Source of the DNA: Clostridia bacterium
Lineage (GTDB): Bacteria; Bacillota; Clostridia; Oscillospirales; CAG-272
DNA length: 63,853 bases
Direction: 5' to 3'
Assembly (NCBI GenBank): GCA_017387685.1
Contig: JAFOEU010000044.1
Span: forward strand, 1-63,853
Below, one piece after another: positions 26,631 to 34,977 of the stretch. The notes under the pieces are model-generated. The model was not told the DNA's origin. It was given only the letters and a program-made list of their open reading frames with translations, and ran no database searches. A program made the position numbers and the translations under genes. Numbering within the stretch: the first letter of the stretch is position 1; every line of letters starts with the position of its first letter.

Positions 26631-26663
26631 ATCAAAACTTTCAGCTTTTTTTAATTTAAATTG

Positions 26664-26732
26664 AAAACTCCGCCCGAGAGTCGGGCGGAGTTTTTACCTT
26701 TAACTAGCAACTAGTAACTAGTAACTAGTAAC
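26664..26732 (-). repeat. Stop-proximal 7-bp repeat plus hairpin module, copy 1
   Basis: Read on the minus strand from the stop codon of the gene at 26733: four copies of the heptamer GTTACTA (last one GTTGCTA), then AAAGGT, then a 14-bp hairpin (AAAACTCCGCCCGA with its complement). The hairpin with its T/A-run also works as a terminator. Confidence 0.8.
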
Positions 26733-27473
26733 TTATTCCAGCGTAATACTGTCGCAATTGAGAAAATCATGCGCAGAAATGAGCGAATTCGTAGGAATGA
26801 TCTTTTCCGCTCCGCATTTCTTGCAGTAGACGCGCATTCCCTCGGAGGTCAGCTCTGCCTCGTAGTCACCGTCGTAGGGCGCGGCGAGGTTGAAGCTGTT
26901 ATCGTCCTCCTTCGGCTCGCTGCCTTCGGGGTGGCACTTGCAGTAGATCTTGCCCTCGGCGTCGAGGTCGTGGATCACGAAGGTTACGATATCCATTATC
27001 TGCGGGTCGGGAAGCGCGGCTTCCTCCGCATCAAGGTCGCGGAAGCTTTCGATTCCGTTTTCTTCAAGCATATCGAGAAGCTCAAGCTCGTTTCTCGCGA
27101 GCTCCGCCTTGACGTGGTTTGCCTCGCCCATAAAGCAGATGTTGATGCCCGAATAGGGGCAGGGAAGCATAAAGACGTCGCGGCCGTAGAATAGACTTGT
27201 GTTTACGTTATATACGTGCGGCTTGCCGCAGAAGATGCAGGGAACGCTGATGCGTACCGTGCCGTCCGAGGCGAGAGTTATATCGAGCGCCGCGTTATCG
27301 CGGAATGAAAGGCTTTCGTCTCCCGCTTTCTTGACCGAAGCGCATTCGGGATTTGTGCACTTGAGTCTGACTCTGTCAGCCGACAGATTGAATACACCGA
27401 CCGCGCTCATAATACCGCTTCCGCAAGAGGGACAGCGGTAAGCCACGGTCGTGGATCTTGGTTCTAAAATCAT
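26733..27473 (-). CDS. Unknown protein with multiple zinc-ribbon-like CxxC motifs
   Basis: I do not recognise this 246-residue protein. It has four cysteine-pair motifs: CPSCG near 14, CTNPEC near 39, CIFCG near 77 and CKKCG near 221. A single CPYSG segment and KCHPEG lie in between. The arrangement suggests several small zinc-binding modules separated by beta-rich and acidic helical segments (an Asp/Glu-rich region at 120-165). No membrane segment or signal is present, so it is cytoplasmic. GGAGGA precedes the ATG. It stands alone between two 3'-end elements. Confidence 0.6.
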   Translation of the reverse strand: MILEPRSTTVAYRCPSCGSGIMSAVGVFNLSADRVRLKCTNPECASVKKAGDESLSFRDNAALDITLASDGTVRISVPCIFCGKPHVYNVNTSLFYGRDVFMLPCPYSGINICFMGEANHVKAELARNELELLDMLEENGIESFRDLDAEEAALPDPQIMDIVTFVIHDLDAEGKIYCKCHPEGSEPKEDDNSFNLAAPYDGDYEAELTSEGMRVYCKKCGAEKIIPTNSLISAHDFLNCDSITLE

Positions 27474-27561
27474 TTATCAATGATCCTCCGAAATATTCTT
27501 TTCACCTTATAGTATATGTTTTCCTGTACTTTACGGTTATATCCTCAAAAAGGTAAAAGAT

Positions 27562-27590
27562 ATCCGCACTGCACCGCGTGCAGTGCGGAT
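27562..27590 (-). terminator. Terminator of parvulin-type foldase gene
   Basis: ATCCGCACTGCAC pairs with GTGCAGTGCGGAT, 13 bases past the minus-strand stop; a weak T-run follows. Confidence 0.7.
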
Positions 27591-27602
27591 TATTTTTATC
27601 AA

Positions 27603-29309
27603 TTACTTGATGCTAGCCAGAACCTTTTCGTTTGCGGTGTAGCCGCAAGCGGTAGCCTGCTCGTCAAGCCAAGCCTCAAAGAGCTCACCGATAACGCCTG
27701 CGTGTGCGGTGTTCTCCCAAGCGAGCTTGCCCTCGCCGATGAAGTACATTACGTGGTAACCGTACTCGGTCTCAACGATGCCGGTATCGCCGGTCTTGCG
27801 TGCCTCGTCGAAGCACCAATCCTCGAACTCAGCAACCATCTGACCCTCGTAAACGCCCTCATAGATAACGTTAGAGTCATCGGTCTTTTCATTACCGAGC
27901 TTCTCGAAAGCGTCCTTGGTCTGCTCGCCTGCAAGGAAGTCTGCAAGGATCTGCTCAGCCTCAGCCTTAGCTGCTGCCTTTTCCTCGTCGGTGGGCTTTT
28001 TGGACTCGAACTGAACAAGGATGTGTGCAACGTCCTTGGTCTCGGACTCGTCAAGGTGAGAGGTCTCGGTCATAAGGTATGCGGTGTAGGTAGACTTCTT
28101 ATCGCCCTCGGAGGTGATAACCTTGGTATCGCCTGCCTTGGTGGTCTCGTCGAAGAGCCACTTGTCGATCTCAGCGATCTTATCCTCCTCGGTATCGGGA
28201 GCGTAGTGGTATACGCCCTCAGAAACGAGGTCGGTGTAAGCGGTTTCTGCATCGGTGCAGAGCTCGTCGAAGATCTCTTCGAGTGCATTGTTGTAAGCGT
28301 CGTCAGCGGACTTTTCGAACTTAACCTCATCCTCGGAGGTGAGGGACTTAAGAACGAGGGCGAGAACGTTTGCCTTATCAGCCTTGAGAACGTCCTCTGC
28401 GGGAGCCTCGGTGAGAGCTTCCTTAGCGTAGAGCTCGTCGAAGGTCTCGGATGCAACGGTATTTACGATGTAATCAGCTGCTGCAGCCTTGAACTCGTCA
28501 GCGGTCTTTGCTGCTGCGAGCTTTTCAGCGAGAGCCTTGAGAGCGGTCTTGTCTGCCTCATAAGCAGCCTTTTCCTCTTCGGTAGCCTCTGCGCCTGCAG
28601 CGGTAAGCTCTGCGGTAAAGGTGTAGGAGAGGTAGTCAACCATATAGAACTGATCAACGTGCTCGTCCATATACTTCTTAACAGCGTCCTCGGTGACCTG
28701 AGCCTCGAATTCCTTTTCAAGTGCCTTATAAGCAGCGTTTGCAAGGTAGTTGAGCTCGAGAGCCTCGCGGATATCCTTCTCGTTTACGCCTGCACCGTAC
28801 ATAAGCTTAATGTAAGCGCCGGTGCTGTAAAGATTGCTGGATGCAGCCTCTGCAATGGAGCCAATGTAGCTGTCGATAGCTTCCTTATCGTCATCGGAGA
28901 GAGAGATGTTGTTCTTCTTAGCGTACTCGCTGAGGATGAGCATCTGTCTGAGCTGAGACATGGTGTTTTCAGCCATAGTGTCAAAAGACTCGCTGAGAAT
29001 CTGCGCTACGGTAGTGTTCAAACCGTACTGCTGATAGAGAGCCGCCATTTCCTGTGCCTGAGAGTAGATGAGGTAAGCCGCAACACTTCCGCTTGCGCTG
29101 AAGTTGTCGGTCTTTGCTACGTTTCTCGAGCGGAGGAGAATACCGGTGTTAACTACTGCGGAGAGCACAAGGCATGCAACAAGGATGCATGCAATTGCTG
29201 CGGTTGCGATAGTTGTGATGAGTTTTGTGTTCTTAGGAGCAGCCTCGTAATCGGTGTTGTTTACCGTTTCAAAAGCTCTGTCCTGTCTGCTTCTGTTTCC
29301 TTTTCCCAT
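27603..29309 (-). CDS. Membrane-anchored peptidyl-prolyl isomerase (SurA/PrsA-like)
   Basis: Start set at 29309 (MGKGNRSRQD), with AAGGAAAGG upstream; a longer frame adds 15 residues without a ribosome binding site. The 568-residue protein has a short cytoplasmic tail, then one transmembrane helix (TIATAAIACILVACLVLSAV, residues about 27-46). A long Ala/Glu/Lys-rich helical SurA_N-type region follows. A C-terminal parvulin domain spans residues about 455-540 (VAHILVQFESK and TEYGYHVMYFIGEG). Such proteins fold exported proteins on the outer face of the membrane. Ala-Glu-rich helices suggest a highly charged extracellular chaperone body. Confidence 0.82.
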   Translation of the reverse strand: MGKGNRSRQDRAFETVNNTDYEAAPKNTKLITTIATAAIACILVACLVLSAVVNTGILLRSRNVAKTDNFSASGSVAAYLIYSQAQEMAALYQQYGLNTTVAQILSESFDTMAENTMSQLRQMLILSEYAKKNNISLSDDDKEAIDSYIGSIAEAASSNLYSTGAYIKLMYGAGVNEKDIREALELNYLANAAYKALEKEFEAQVTEDAVKKYMDEHVDQFYMVDYLSYTFTAELTAAGAEATEEEKAAYEADKTALKALAEKLAAAKTADEFKAAAADYIVNTVASETFDELYAKEALTEAPAEDVLKADKANVLALVLKSLTSEDEVKFEKSADDAYNNALEEIFDELCTDAETAYTDLVSEGVYHYAPDTEEDKIAEIDKWLFDETTKAGDTKVITSEGDKKSTYTAYLMTETSHLDESETKDVAHILVQFESKKPTDEEKAAAKAEAEQILADFLAGEQTKDAFEKLGNEKTDDSNVIYEGVYEGQMVAEFEDWCFDEARKTGDTGIVETEYGYHVMYFIGEGKLAWENTAHAGVIGELFEAWLDEQATACGYTANEKVLASIK

Positions 29310-29461
29310 GTTAGTAACCTTTCCTTCGCGGGATGCCAACATAGGGCGGCACACCGCGCATTTTGTTTTTGATTTTCCCTTTCGGGAAATAGACCAAGTT
29401 ATATTATACTATTTTTAGTATCTCGATGTATTAATAAACCGTAAATTTTCGAGAAATTTTA

Positions 29462-31342
29462 TCAAAGATCGGTGATAAAGGGTATGATCATCGGGTTTCT
29501 GCCCGTTTCGACTGCCAGCATCTTGGAAAGCTCGCGGCGAACGCGCTCCTTGATCGCCTCGAGATTGGGCTTTTTCGAGCGGTCGAGCATATCGCAGATG
29601 ATCTCCGACGCGCGCATTTTTGCCTCGTAAAGCAAGTCTTCCGAATCGGGAACGTAGACAAATCCCTTGGTGATGATCTCGGGGGGATTGATGACGAGCT
29701 TAGTCATAAGGTCGACCGAGGCAAATACGATGACGATTCCGTCCTCCGAGAGGTGGAGTCTGTCGCGGAGCACCGCGCCGCCGACGTCGCCGACGCCATA
29801 GCCGTCAACGAGCGTTCTGCCCGCGCTGACGGTATCCGTGAATGCCGCGCGGTGGCGGCTGACCGAAAGCACCTGACCGATCTCGCCCGTGAAGATGTTC
29901 TCCGCAGGCGTGCCGAGGAAGGATGCAATATTTCTGTTAGCCGAGAGGTGGCGGTATTCGCCGTGGATCGGCATATAGAATTTCGGCTTTATGAGCTGAT
30001 AGAGCAGCTTGATCTCCTCTGCCGAGGCGTGTCCCGATGCGTGAAGACCGAGCTGTACCGTTCCGTCTATGACCTTGATACCGTTGTGGCAGAGCTCGTT
30101 TATAATTCTGCCGATCAGCTTTTCATTGCCGGGGATGGCGCTGGAGGAGAAGATAACGACGTCATTCGCGCCGAGGGTGATATCGCGGTGGTCGCCGAAC
30201 GCCATACGGTAGAGCGCGGACATCGGCTCGCCCTGGCTTCCCGTCGAGATAACGGTGAGGTCGCCGGGGGCGTACTGCTTCGCGTCGGCAATATCAATGA
30301 TCGCGCCTGCGGGTGGAGTCATATAACCGAGCTCGATAGCGGCTGAAACGACGGTCTGCATACTTCTGCCCGATAGGGCGATGCGTCTGCCGTGTCGGAG
30401 AGAAACGTCGATGATCTGCTGAACGCGGTGAACGTTTGAGGAGAAGGTGGAAATTATGATCCTCTTTCCTTCGTTTGCTGTGAAGATATCCTCGAGTGTG
30501 CCGCCGACGCTCTTTTCGGAGGGGGTGAAGCCGCCGCGCTCCGCGTTGGTCGACTCGCAGAGCATAAGTGTGACGCCCTTTTTGCCGAGCTCGCCGAAGC
30601 GCGCAAGGTCGATCATTTCGCCCTCGATGGGGGAAACGTCGATCTTGAAGTCGCCCGTGTGGATGATATAACCGCAGGGGGTGTTGATCGCGAGGGCGCA
30701 AGCGTCCGCGATCGAGTGATTGACGTGGATAAACTCTGCCGCGAAAACTCCGAGGCGTACCGTGTCGCCCGCACGGACCACGTTGAGCTGGGGCTGGAAG
30801 GGCATACGGTGCTCGCGAAGCTTTCCTTTAATTATACCGATCGTCAGCGCGGTGCCGTATATCGGGATATTGAAGTGGCGGAGAAGGTAGGGAATGCCGC
30901 CGATGTGGTCCTCGTGACCGTGGGTGAGAAGCACGCCGCGTATCTTGGTGCGGTTTGCCTCAAGATAATCGAAATTGGGGATCACGAGATCGACGCCGGG
31001 CATATCCTCCTCGGGAAATCCTATGCCGCAGTCGATGATGATGATATCGTCCTCGAATTCAAGCAGAGTCATATTCTTGCCGATCTCGCCGAGACCGCCG
31101 AGGGGGATGACCTTTACGCTCTTTTCGTTCTTGCGGGGAGCGTTGTTTTTTGCTTCCTTCTTCTTTCTGACGTGAGTTTTGTACTCGGCAGGCTTCTTAT
31201 CGTTCTTTGCGGGAGCGGAATTTTCCTGCTTCTGTGCGGACTTTTCCTTCTTGGGAGCAGCCTTTTTCGTCTGCTTTTTCTTGTTTTCGGGCGCGGTATT
31301 TTCGGGTGCGCCCGTATTCTGTGTGTTTTTCTTTTTAGCCAT
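29462..31342 (-). CDS. rnj: Ribonuclease J
   Basis: A 626-residue metallo-beta-lactamase/beta-CASP ribonuclease. After a Lys/Ala/Pro-rich, low-complexity N-terminal extension of about 70 residues, the core has GLGEIGKNM, HGHEDHIGG (zinc site near 140) and STFSSNVHR. SGHASAEE marks beta-CASP motif C, and a C-terminal dimerisation domain ends the protein. RNase J processes and degrades mRNA 5' to 3' and replaces RNase E in Firmicutes. The basic N-terminal extension is unusual in length and could help RNA or ribosome binding. The 5' leader carries a long hairpin. Confidence 0.95.
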   Translation of the reverse strand: MAKKKNTQNTGAPENTAPENKKKQTKKAAPKKEKSAQKQENSAPAKNDKKPAEYKTHVRKKKEAKNNAPRKNEKSVKVIPLGGLGEIGKNMTLLEFEDDIIIIDCGIGFPEEDMPGVDLVIPNFDYLEANRTKIRGVLLTHGHEDHIGGIPYLLRHFNIPIYGTALTIGIIKGKLREHRMPFQPQLNVVRAGDTVRLGVFAAEFIHVNHSIADACALAINTPCGYIIHTGDFKIDVSPIEGEMIDLARFGELGKKGVTLMLCESTNAERGGFTPSEKSVGGTLEDIFTANEGKRIIISTFSSNVHRVQQIIDVSLRHGRRIALSGRSMQTVVSAAIELGYMTPPAGAIIDIADAKQYAPGDLTVISTGSQGEPMSALYRMAFGDHRDITLGANDVVIFSSSAIPGNEKLIGRIINELCHNGIKVIDGTVQLGLHASGHASAEEIKLLYQLIKPKFYMPIHGEYRHLSANRNIASFLGTPAENIFTGEIGQVLSVSRHRAAFTDTVSAGRTLVDGYGVGDVGGAVLRDRLHLSEDGIVIVFASVDLMTKLVINPPEIITKGFVYVPDSEDLLYEAKMRASEIICDMLDRSKKPNLEAIKERVRRELSKMLAVETGRNPMIIPFITDL

Positions 31343-31358
31343 ATATACTCCTTTTTTG

Positions 31359-31407
31359 GCAAAACAAACCCAACCTCACCGAAAATATCGAGTGGGGCGT
31401 TTGTTTT
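31359..31407 (-). promoter_or_regulatory. Long hairpin in the 5' leader of RNase J mRNA
   Basis: CAAAACAAAC pairs with GTTTGTTTTG (31359-31368 with 31398-31407), extended by imperfect CCCCAC/GTGAGG pairing. It lies directly upstream of the AAAAGGAG ribosome binding site. A second hairpin (ACCGCC/GGCGGT) lies nearer the promoter. The position fits self-controlled stability or translation of the rnj message. Confidence 0.5.
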
Positions 31408-31467
31408 GATATGAAATTTTTTATGTAAACCGCCGTATTTCCTTCGGGCGGTCAATATCCGAGGTAT

Positions 31468-31496
31468 ATTATACTATATTTTTGCCAATTTGTCAA
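31468..31496 (-). promoter_or_regulatory. Promoter of RNase J gene
   Basis: Minus strand TTGACA, 17-base spacer, TATAAT. The leader to the start codon is about 120 bases. Confidence 0.8.
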
Positions 31497-31581
31497 CTCT
31501 ATTATTTCCGTGCTATTATGCATATATAAGCGTAACTGTAAAAAAATTACTGTAATTTTTTAGAAATTTCCTCAAAATATG

Positions 31582-31610
31582 TTGACAAGGCGCGAAATTT
31601 GTGCTATAAT
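31582..31610 (+). promoter_or_regulatory. Promoter of AbrB-family gene
   Basis: Consensus TTGACA, 17-base spacer, TATAAT; AGGAGG at 31640-31645 precedes the ATG at 31655. The rest of the 312-base gap 31343-31654 contains the RNase J leader and promoter and no gene. Confidence 0.88.
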
Positions 31611-31654
31611 GATGTCACAAAACACAATATGTAGAATTTAGGAGGAATTTTAAA

Positions 31655-31900
31655 ATGAAATCTACCGGAGTAGTACGCCGTATCGACGAGCTCGGAAGAA
31701 TAGTTCTTCCCATTGAGATCCGCCGTTCTCTTGACATCAGCGTCAAGGATCCCGTTGAGATCTTTATTGATAACGAAAGAATCATTCTTCAGAAGTACAC
31801 CCCCGCTTGCATCTTCTGCGGCGACGCGGACAATATCGTTTTCTTCAACGGCAAGAGAATCTGCCAGAACTGTCTTGAAGAGATCAAAAACAAGCTTTAA
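31655..31900 (+). CDS. AbrB/SpoVT-type DNA-binding protein with zinc-knuckle tail
   Basis: An 81-residue protein. Residues 1-48 are the swapped-hairpin AbrB fold (STGVVRRIDELGRIVLPIEI), a dimeric DNA-binding domain of transition-state regulators. The tail has CIFCG ... CQNCLEEI, a C-x2-C-x13-C-x2-C zinc site that classical AbrB lacks but some clostridial relatives have. The perfect promoter and ribosome binding site suggest strong expression. Targets are unknown. Confidence 0.88.
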   Translation: MKSTGVVRRIDELGRIVLPIEIRRSLDISVKDPVEIFIDNERIILQKYTPACIFCGDADNIVFFNGKRICQNCLEEIKNKL

Positions 31901-31909
31901 TAATTTTGA

Positions 31910-31941
31910 AGGCGAGAGTAGGGATACTTTTGCCTTTTTTT
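31910..31941 (+). terminator. Terminator after AbrB-family gene
   Basis: AGGCGAGAG pairs with CTTTTGCCT (two G-U pairs), followed by a run of seven T. It lies only 25 bases before the next start codon, so read-through or a close promoter must supply the next gene. Confidence 0.65.
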
Positions 31942-31965
31942 AAACCACAAAAAGGAGTATTATCA

Positions 31966-34401
31966 ATGAAAAGAATTATTAGTTTGGTCATCTCGGTTTT
32001 GATGATAATTTCCACCTTTGTTTTTTCCGTAAATGCGGCAGAGCGAAGCGGCGCGACGTTTGCCGTTGACGAATTTTACCGTACCGAAAAGACACTCGGC
32101 AAGCATCCGCACACCTTCGAGGCGTGGGTAAAGGTCGAAAAGGGCGCGGCGGCTTCCGAGCTTGGCGCGATCGGCGGTAACTATAAGGACAGCAAGACCC
32201 CCAGCTACGGCTTTGAGGTCCGCAAGAACGGTAACCCCTTCCTTTGGATCGGTTACGGAGGAAATGGCACCGACGTTCGCCTTTCCTTCGATCAGATCGA
32301 CCTCCGTACGGGTGAGTGGACGCACGTTGCGATCACTTTTGACAAAACGAACGCGTACTGCTATATCAACGGCGAGCTCAAGCAGACCGTGAAGGGCAGC
32401 TATCCCGACACCAATTTTGCGGGCGCGGGCGTTTTCTGTCTCGGCGGTGACCTCAGAAGTAGCAATTCGAGATATCTCAAGCAGTCCGAGCTTGCATCCG
32501 TTGCAGTCTACGCCGATATGCGTACCGCCGATGAGATCAAGGCTGATATGAACAAGATCGATACCGCGGACGCGGAGCTTCTCGTTTCCTTTGATCTTTC
32601 CAAGACGGATAAGAGCCGTCTTTCTGACGCCTCCGCAAACAAGAATAACCTCGTTTACAGCGGCAAGCTCTGGCAGGGTGGCTCGGTTGAGGACTCCGAA
32701 AAGGGCGGTATTGCATTTACTGTGGATCCATATAAGCTTACTAAGGTCATAAACGTACCGATCAAGACCTTTGAGGCGACGGTATATTTCCCGAAGAGCT
32801 TTATCTCGAGCGAGCGCGGCGGCGTTATTATAGGTAACTATAACAGCAACGTGGATTGCGTTAATTTCGAGATCTATTCGGACGGTTCGCCGAGACTTTA
32901 TATCCACAAGTCGGGCACGACCTATAATTTCGTTTTCGATCAGGCGAACGTATACACGGGCGAGTGGGTGCATATTGCGATAGTCCGCGAGACCTCGTCG
33001 CAGACGAGCTGTTATATCAACGGCGAGCTCGTTCAGAGCATAACCAAATCCGCGCCCGATATCGTAACCCCCGACGTTCACGTCCTCGGCGGTGACCAAA
33101 GAAGCGGCAACGCGCAGTATTTCAAGGGACGCATCAAAAATGTGGCAATCTACGATGATGCGCGCACCGCAGATGAGATCAAGTCGGATATGACCGCGGC
33201 GGGCAAGGACGGACTTATCGCGTCCTATGAGCTCGACGGACTCACCTCACCCGACACCATTGCCGACAAGAGCGGTAGCGGCTATGATGCAAAGATTAAA
33301 AAATCTTATTTTACCGAAAAAGCTCCTCTCGATGACTATGCGTATTCCTTCGCAGTCCTCGGCGATACCCAGATCCTTGCCGAGAGCTATCCCGATAAGT
33401 ACACCGCGCTCTACGATTGGGTGCTCGGTAACGTTGAGTCGAAGAAGATCAAGTTCGTTCTCGGTCTCGGTGATATAACCAACAGCAGTACCGTCGCAGA
33501 ATGGCAGCTTGCAAAGCAGAATATTACACGAATGAACGGCGTTGTGCCCTATTCGCTCGTCCGCGGAAACCACGACACCGAAGCCTCGATGATGAAGTTC
33601 TTCCCAATCAGCGACTATAAGGACAAGCTCGGCGGCTTCTATAACAGCAAGAATATCTTCAACAGCTGGCAGGAGCTCACGATCAGCGAGATCAAGTATC
33701 TCATTTTCACCCTCGACTACGGAGCAACCGACGCGGTTCTCAAGTGGGCAGAGGAGATCATTGTCGCTCACCCCGAGCATAACGTAATCATCACTACCCA
33801 CGCATACCTCTTCCGCGACGGAACTACCCTCGACTCGGGCGACGTCGTTCCTCCCTCCAAAAAGGGCGCGCAGTATAATGACGGCGACGAAATGTGGGAT
33901 AAGCTTATCAAGAAGCACGAAAACATCGTCCTCGTTCTCTCGGGACACGATCCCTGCGATTACGTCGTTGCGGCGCAGGATAAGGGCGTAAACGGCAACG
34001 TAGTTACTCAGATACTCGTCGACCCGCAGGGCGTCGATAAGGCGCAAGGCGGCGTTGGACTTGTAACGATGCTCTATTTCTCGGCAGACGGAAAGACCGT
34101 GCAGGTTGAAACCTACTCGACCGATAAAAAGGCGTTCTTCCTTGAGGAAAATCAGTTCACCCTCACCCTTGACCTCGCGGGCGACAAGATCGAAACCGAA
34201 ACCACCGCCGAGGTGACTACTGCAGAAGTTACGGAAGCTCCCGCAACCGAGCCCGAAGTAACCGAGGCGCCTGCGACCGAAGCACCCACAACCGAGCCCA
34301 CTCCCGAAAAGAAGGGCTGCGGTTCAAGCCTTTCGCTTGCATTCATTCCCATGATTCTTATTGCCGCTTTCGCAGTATTCAAAAAGAGGAGAGAAGAATG
34401 A
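31966..34401 (+). CDS. Surface-anchored protein with two LamG domains and a metallophosphoesterase
   Basis: Start at 31966 (AAAGGAG upstream) gives 811 residues. A signal peptide (ending SVNAAE near 26) is followed by two LamG/ConA-like domains (about 30-220 and 240-420). Their shared segments are TFEAWVKVE, GEWTHVAITFD and CYINGELKQT. A calcineurin-like phosphoesterase spans 450-710 with all five metal motifs: GDTQ, GLGDITNS, RGNHDTE, TTHAY and SGHDPCD. A Thr/Glu/Pro stalk then leads to KKGCGSSLSLAF, one transmembrane helix and KKRREE. It probably removes phosphate from a glycan, nucleotide or lipid outside the cell. Confidence 0.85.
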   Translation: MKRIISLVISVLMIISTFVFSVNAAERSGATFAVDEFYRTEKTLGKHPHTFEAWVKVEKGAAASELGAIGGNYKDSKTPSYGFEVRKNGNPFLWIGYGGNGTDVRLSFDQIDLRTGEWTHVAITFDKTNAYCYINGELKQTVKGSYPDTNFAGAGVFCLGGDLRSSNSRYLKQSELASVAVYADMRTADEIKADMNKIDTADAELLVSFDLSKTDKSRLSDASANKNNLVYSGKLWQGGSVEDSEKGGIAFTVDPYKLTKVINVPIKTFEATVYFPKSFISSERGGVIIGNYNSNVDCVNFEIYSDGSPRLYIHKSGTTYNFVFDQANVYTGEWVHIAIVRETSSQTSCYINGELVQSITKSAPDIVTPDVHVLGGDQRSGNAQYFKGRIKNVAIYDDARTADEIKSDMTAAGKDGLIASYELDGLTSPDTIADKSGSGYDAKIKKSYFTEKAPLDDYAYSFAVLGDTQILAESYPDKYTALYDWVLGNVESKKIKFVLGLGDITNSSTVAEWQLAKQNITRMNGVVPYSLVRGNHDTEASMMKFFPISDYKDKLGGFYNSKNIFNSWQELTISEIKYLIFTLDYGATDAVLKWAEEIIVAHPEHNVIITTHAYLFRDGTTLDSGDVVPPSKKGAQYNDGDEMWDKLIKKHENIVLVLSGHDPCDYVVAAQDKGVNGNVVTQILVDPQGVDKAQGGVGLVTMLYFSADGKTVQVETYSTDKKAFFLEENQFTLTLDLAGDKIETETTAEVTTAEVTEAPATEPEVTEAPATEAPTTEPTPEKKGCGSSLSLAFIPMILIAAFAVFKKRREE

Positions 34402-34829
34402 ACGTAATTGCAAAAAAGACCGAGGGACTTGGCTTGCTGTATTCCTTCACCGCGCTTCTTGGTCTTGTTCTTGTAGGTATTGGTGTGTTTTATGAGACAA
34501 CCTCAACGAGCCTCTTGACCGCTTTGCTCGGTGTTGCAGTGGCTGCCATTTCATGCTATCACGTTGTGAAGTTTTGCCGCACCCCCGCAGAGATCATCAG
34601 CATTGACGGCAGAGGCATCCTTCACCTGCCGAATGACATCACGCTCGATCCCGCAGATATCACCGACGTTTCATATAAACGCGCGAGAGGTAAGGGATTT
34701 CAGTACCGTTGGGGCGAGATTGTACTTTCTACTCATCTTGACAGCTATAAATTCAACTTCGTCGACGATTGCGAGCAAACCGCAAAGGAGCTCACAAGGT
34801 TGATGTATGAGAGAAAAAACAATAAGTAA
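34398..34829 (+). CDS. Small membrane protein of unknown function
   Basis: The start overlaps the previous stop (ATGA), so the two genes are translationally coupled. The 143-residue protein has two adjacent transmembrane helices (residues about 12-33 and 40-60, GLVLVGIGVFYE and LLGVAVAAISCYHVV). A C-terminal cytoplasmic part of about 80 residues, rich in beta-strand, resembles a PH-like or photosystem-type membrane-associated domain. I do not recognise the family. It probably assists or responds to the surface phosphoesterase. Confidence 0.6.
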   Translation: MNVIAKKTEGLGLLYSFTALLGLVLVGIGVFYETTSTSLLTALLGVAVAAISCYHVVKFCRTPAEIISIDGRGILHLPNDITLDPADITDVSYKRARGKGFQYRWGEIVLSTHLDSYKFNFVDDCEQTAKELTRLMYERKNNK

Positions 34830-34835
34830 TAAAAA

Positions 34836-34868
34836 GCGGACGATCCGAATTTTGGATCGTCCGCGGGT
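34836..34868 (+). terminator. Terminator of LamG-phosphoesterase operon
   Basis: GCGGACGATCC pairs with GGATCGTCCGC; a mixed GGGTTTATTTTT follows. Confidence 0.75.
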
Positions 34869-34910
34869 TTATTTTTACGTTAAATTACGTTTTTTCATTA
34901 ACTACCGTCT

Positions 34911-34977
34911 GATTTTCGAGCAACGCGAGAAAATCTTCCTTCAGCTAACAACTAATAACTAATAACTAACAACTAAC
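34911..34977 (-). repeat. Stop-proximal 7-bp repeat plus hairpin module, copy 2
   Basis: Read on the minus strand: GTTAGTT-type heptamers (five, 34945-34977), then GAAGGAA, then a hairpin with stem GATTTTC/GAAAATC (34911-34935). Here the heptamers enter the coding region: the exporter's last codons and TAG stop (34966-34968) are themselves part of the repeat. Confidence 0.8.

Noticed and set aside
26473-26664. Short ORF after the HAD gene
   Set aside because: It runs through four consecutive hairpins, has no ribosome binding site and no recognisable protein features.
27516-29372. Long frame opposite the membrane-anchored foldase
   Set aside because: Antisense of a gene with a transmembrane anchor and parvulin motifs; the Cys/Leu-rich composition is typical of antisense to Ala/Glu-rich helices.
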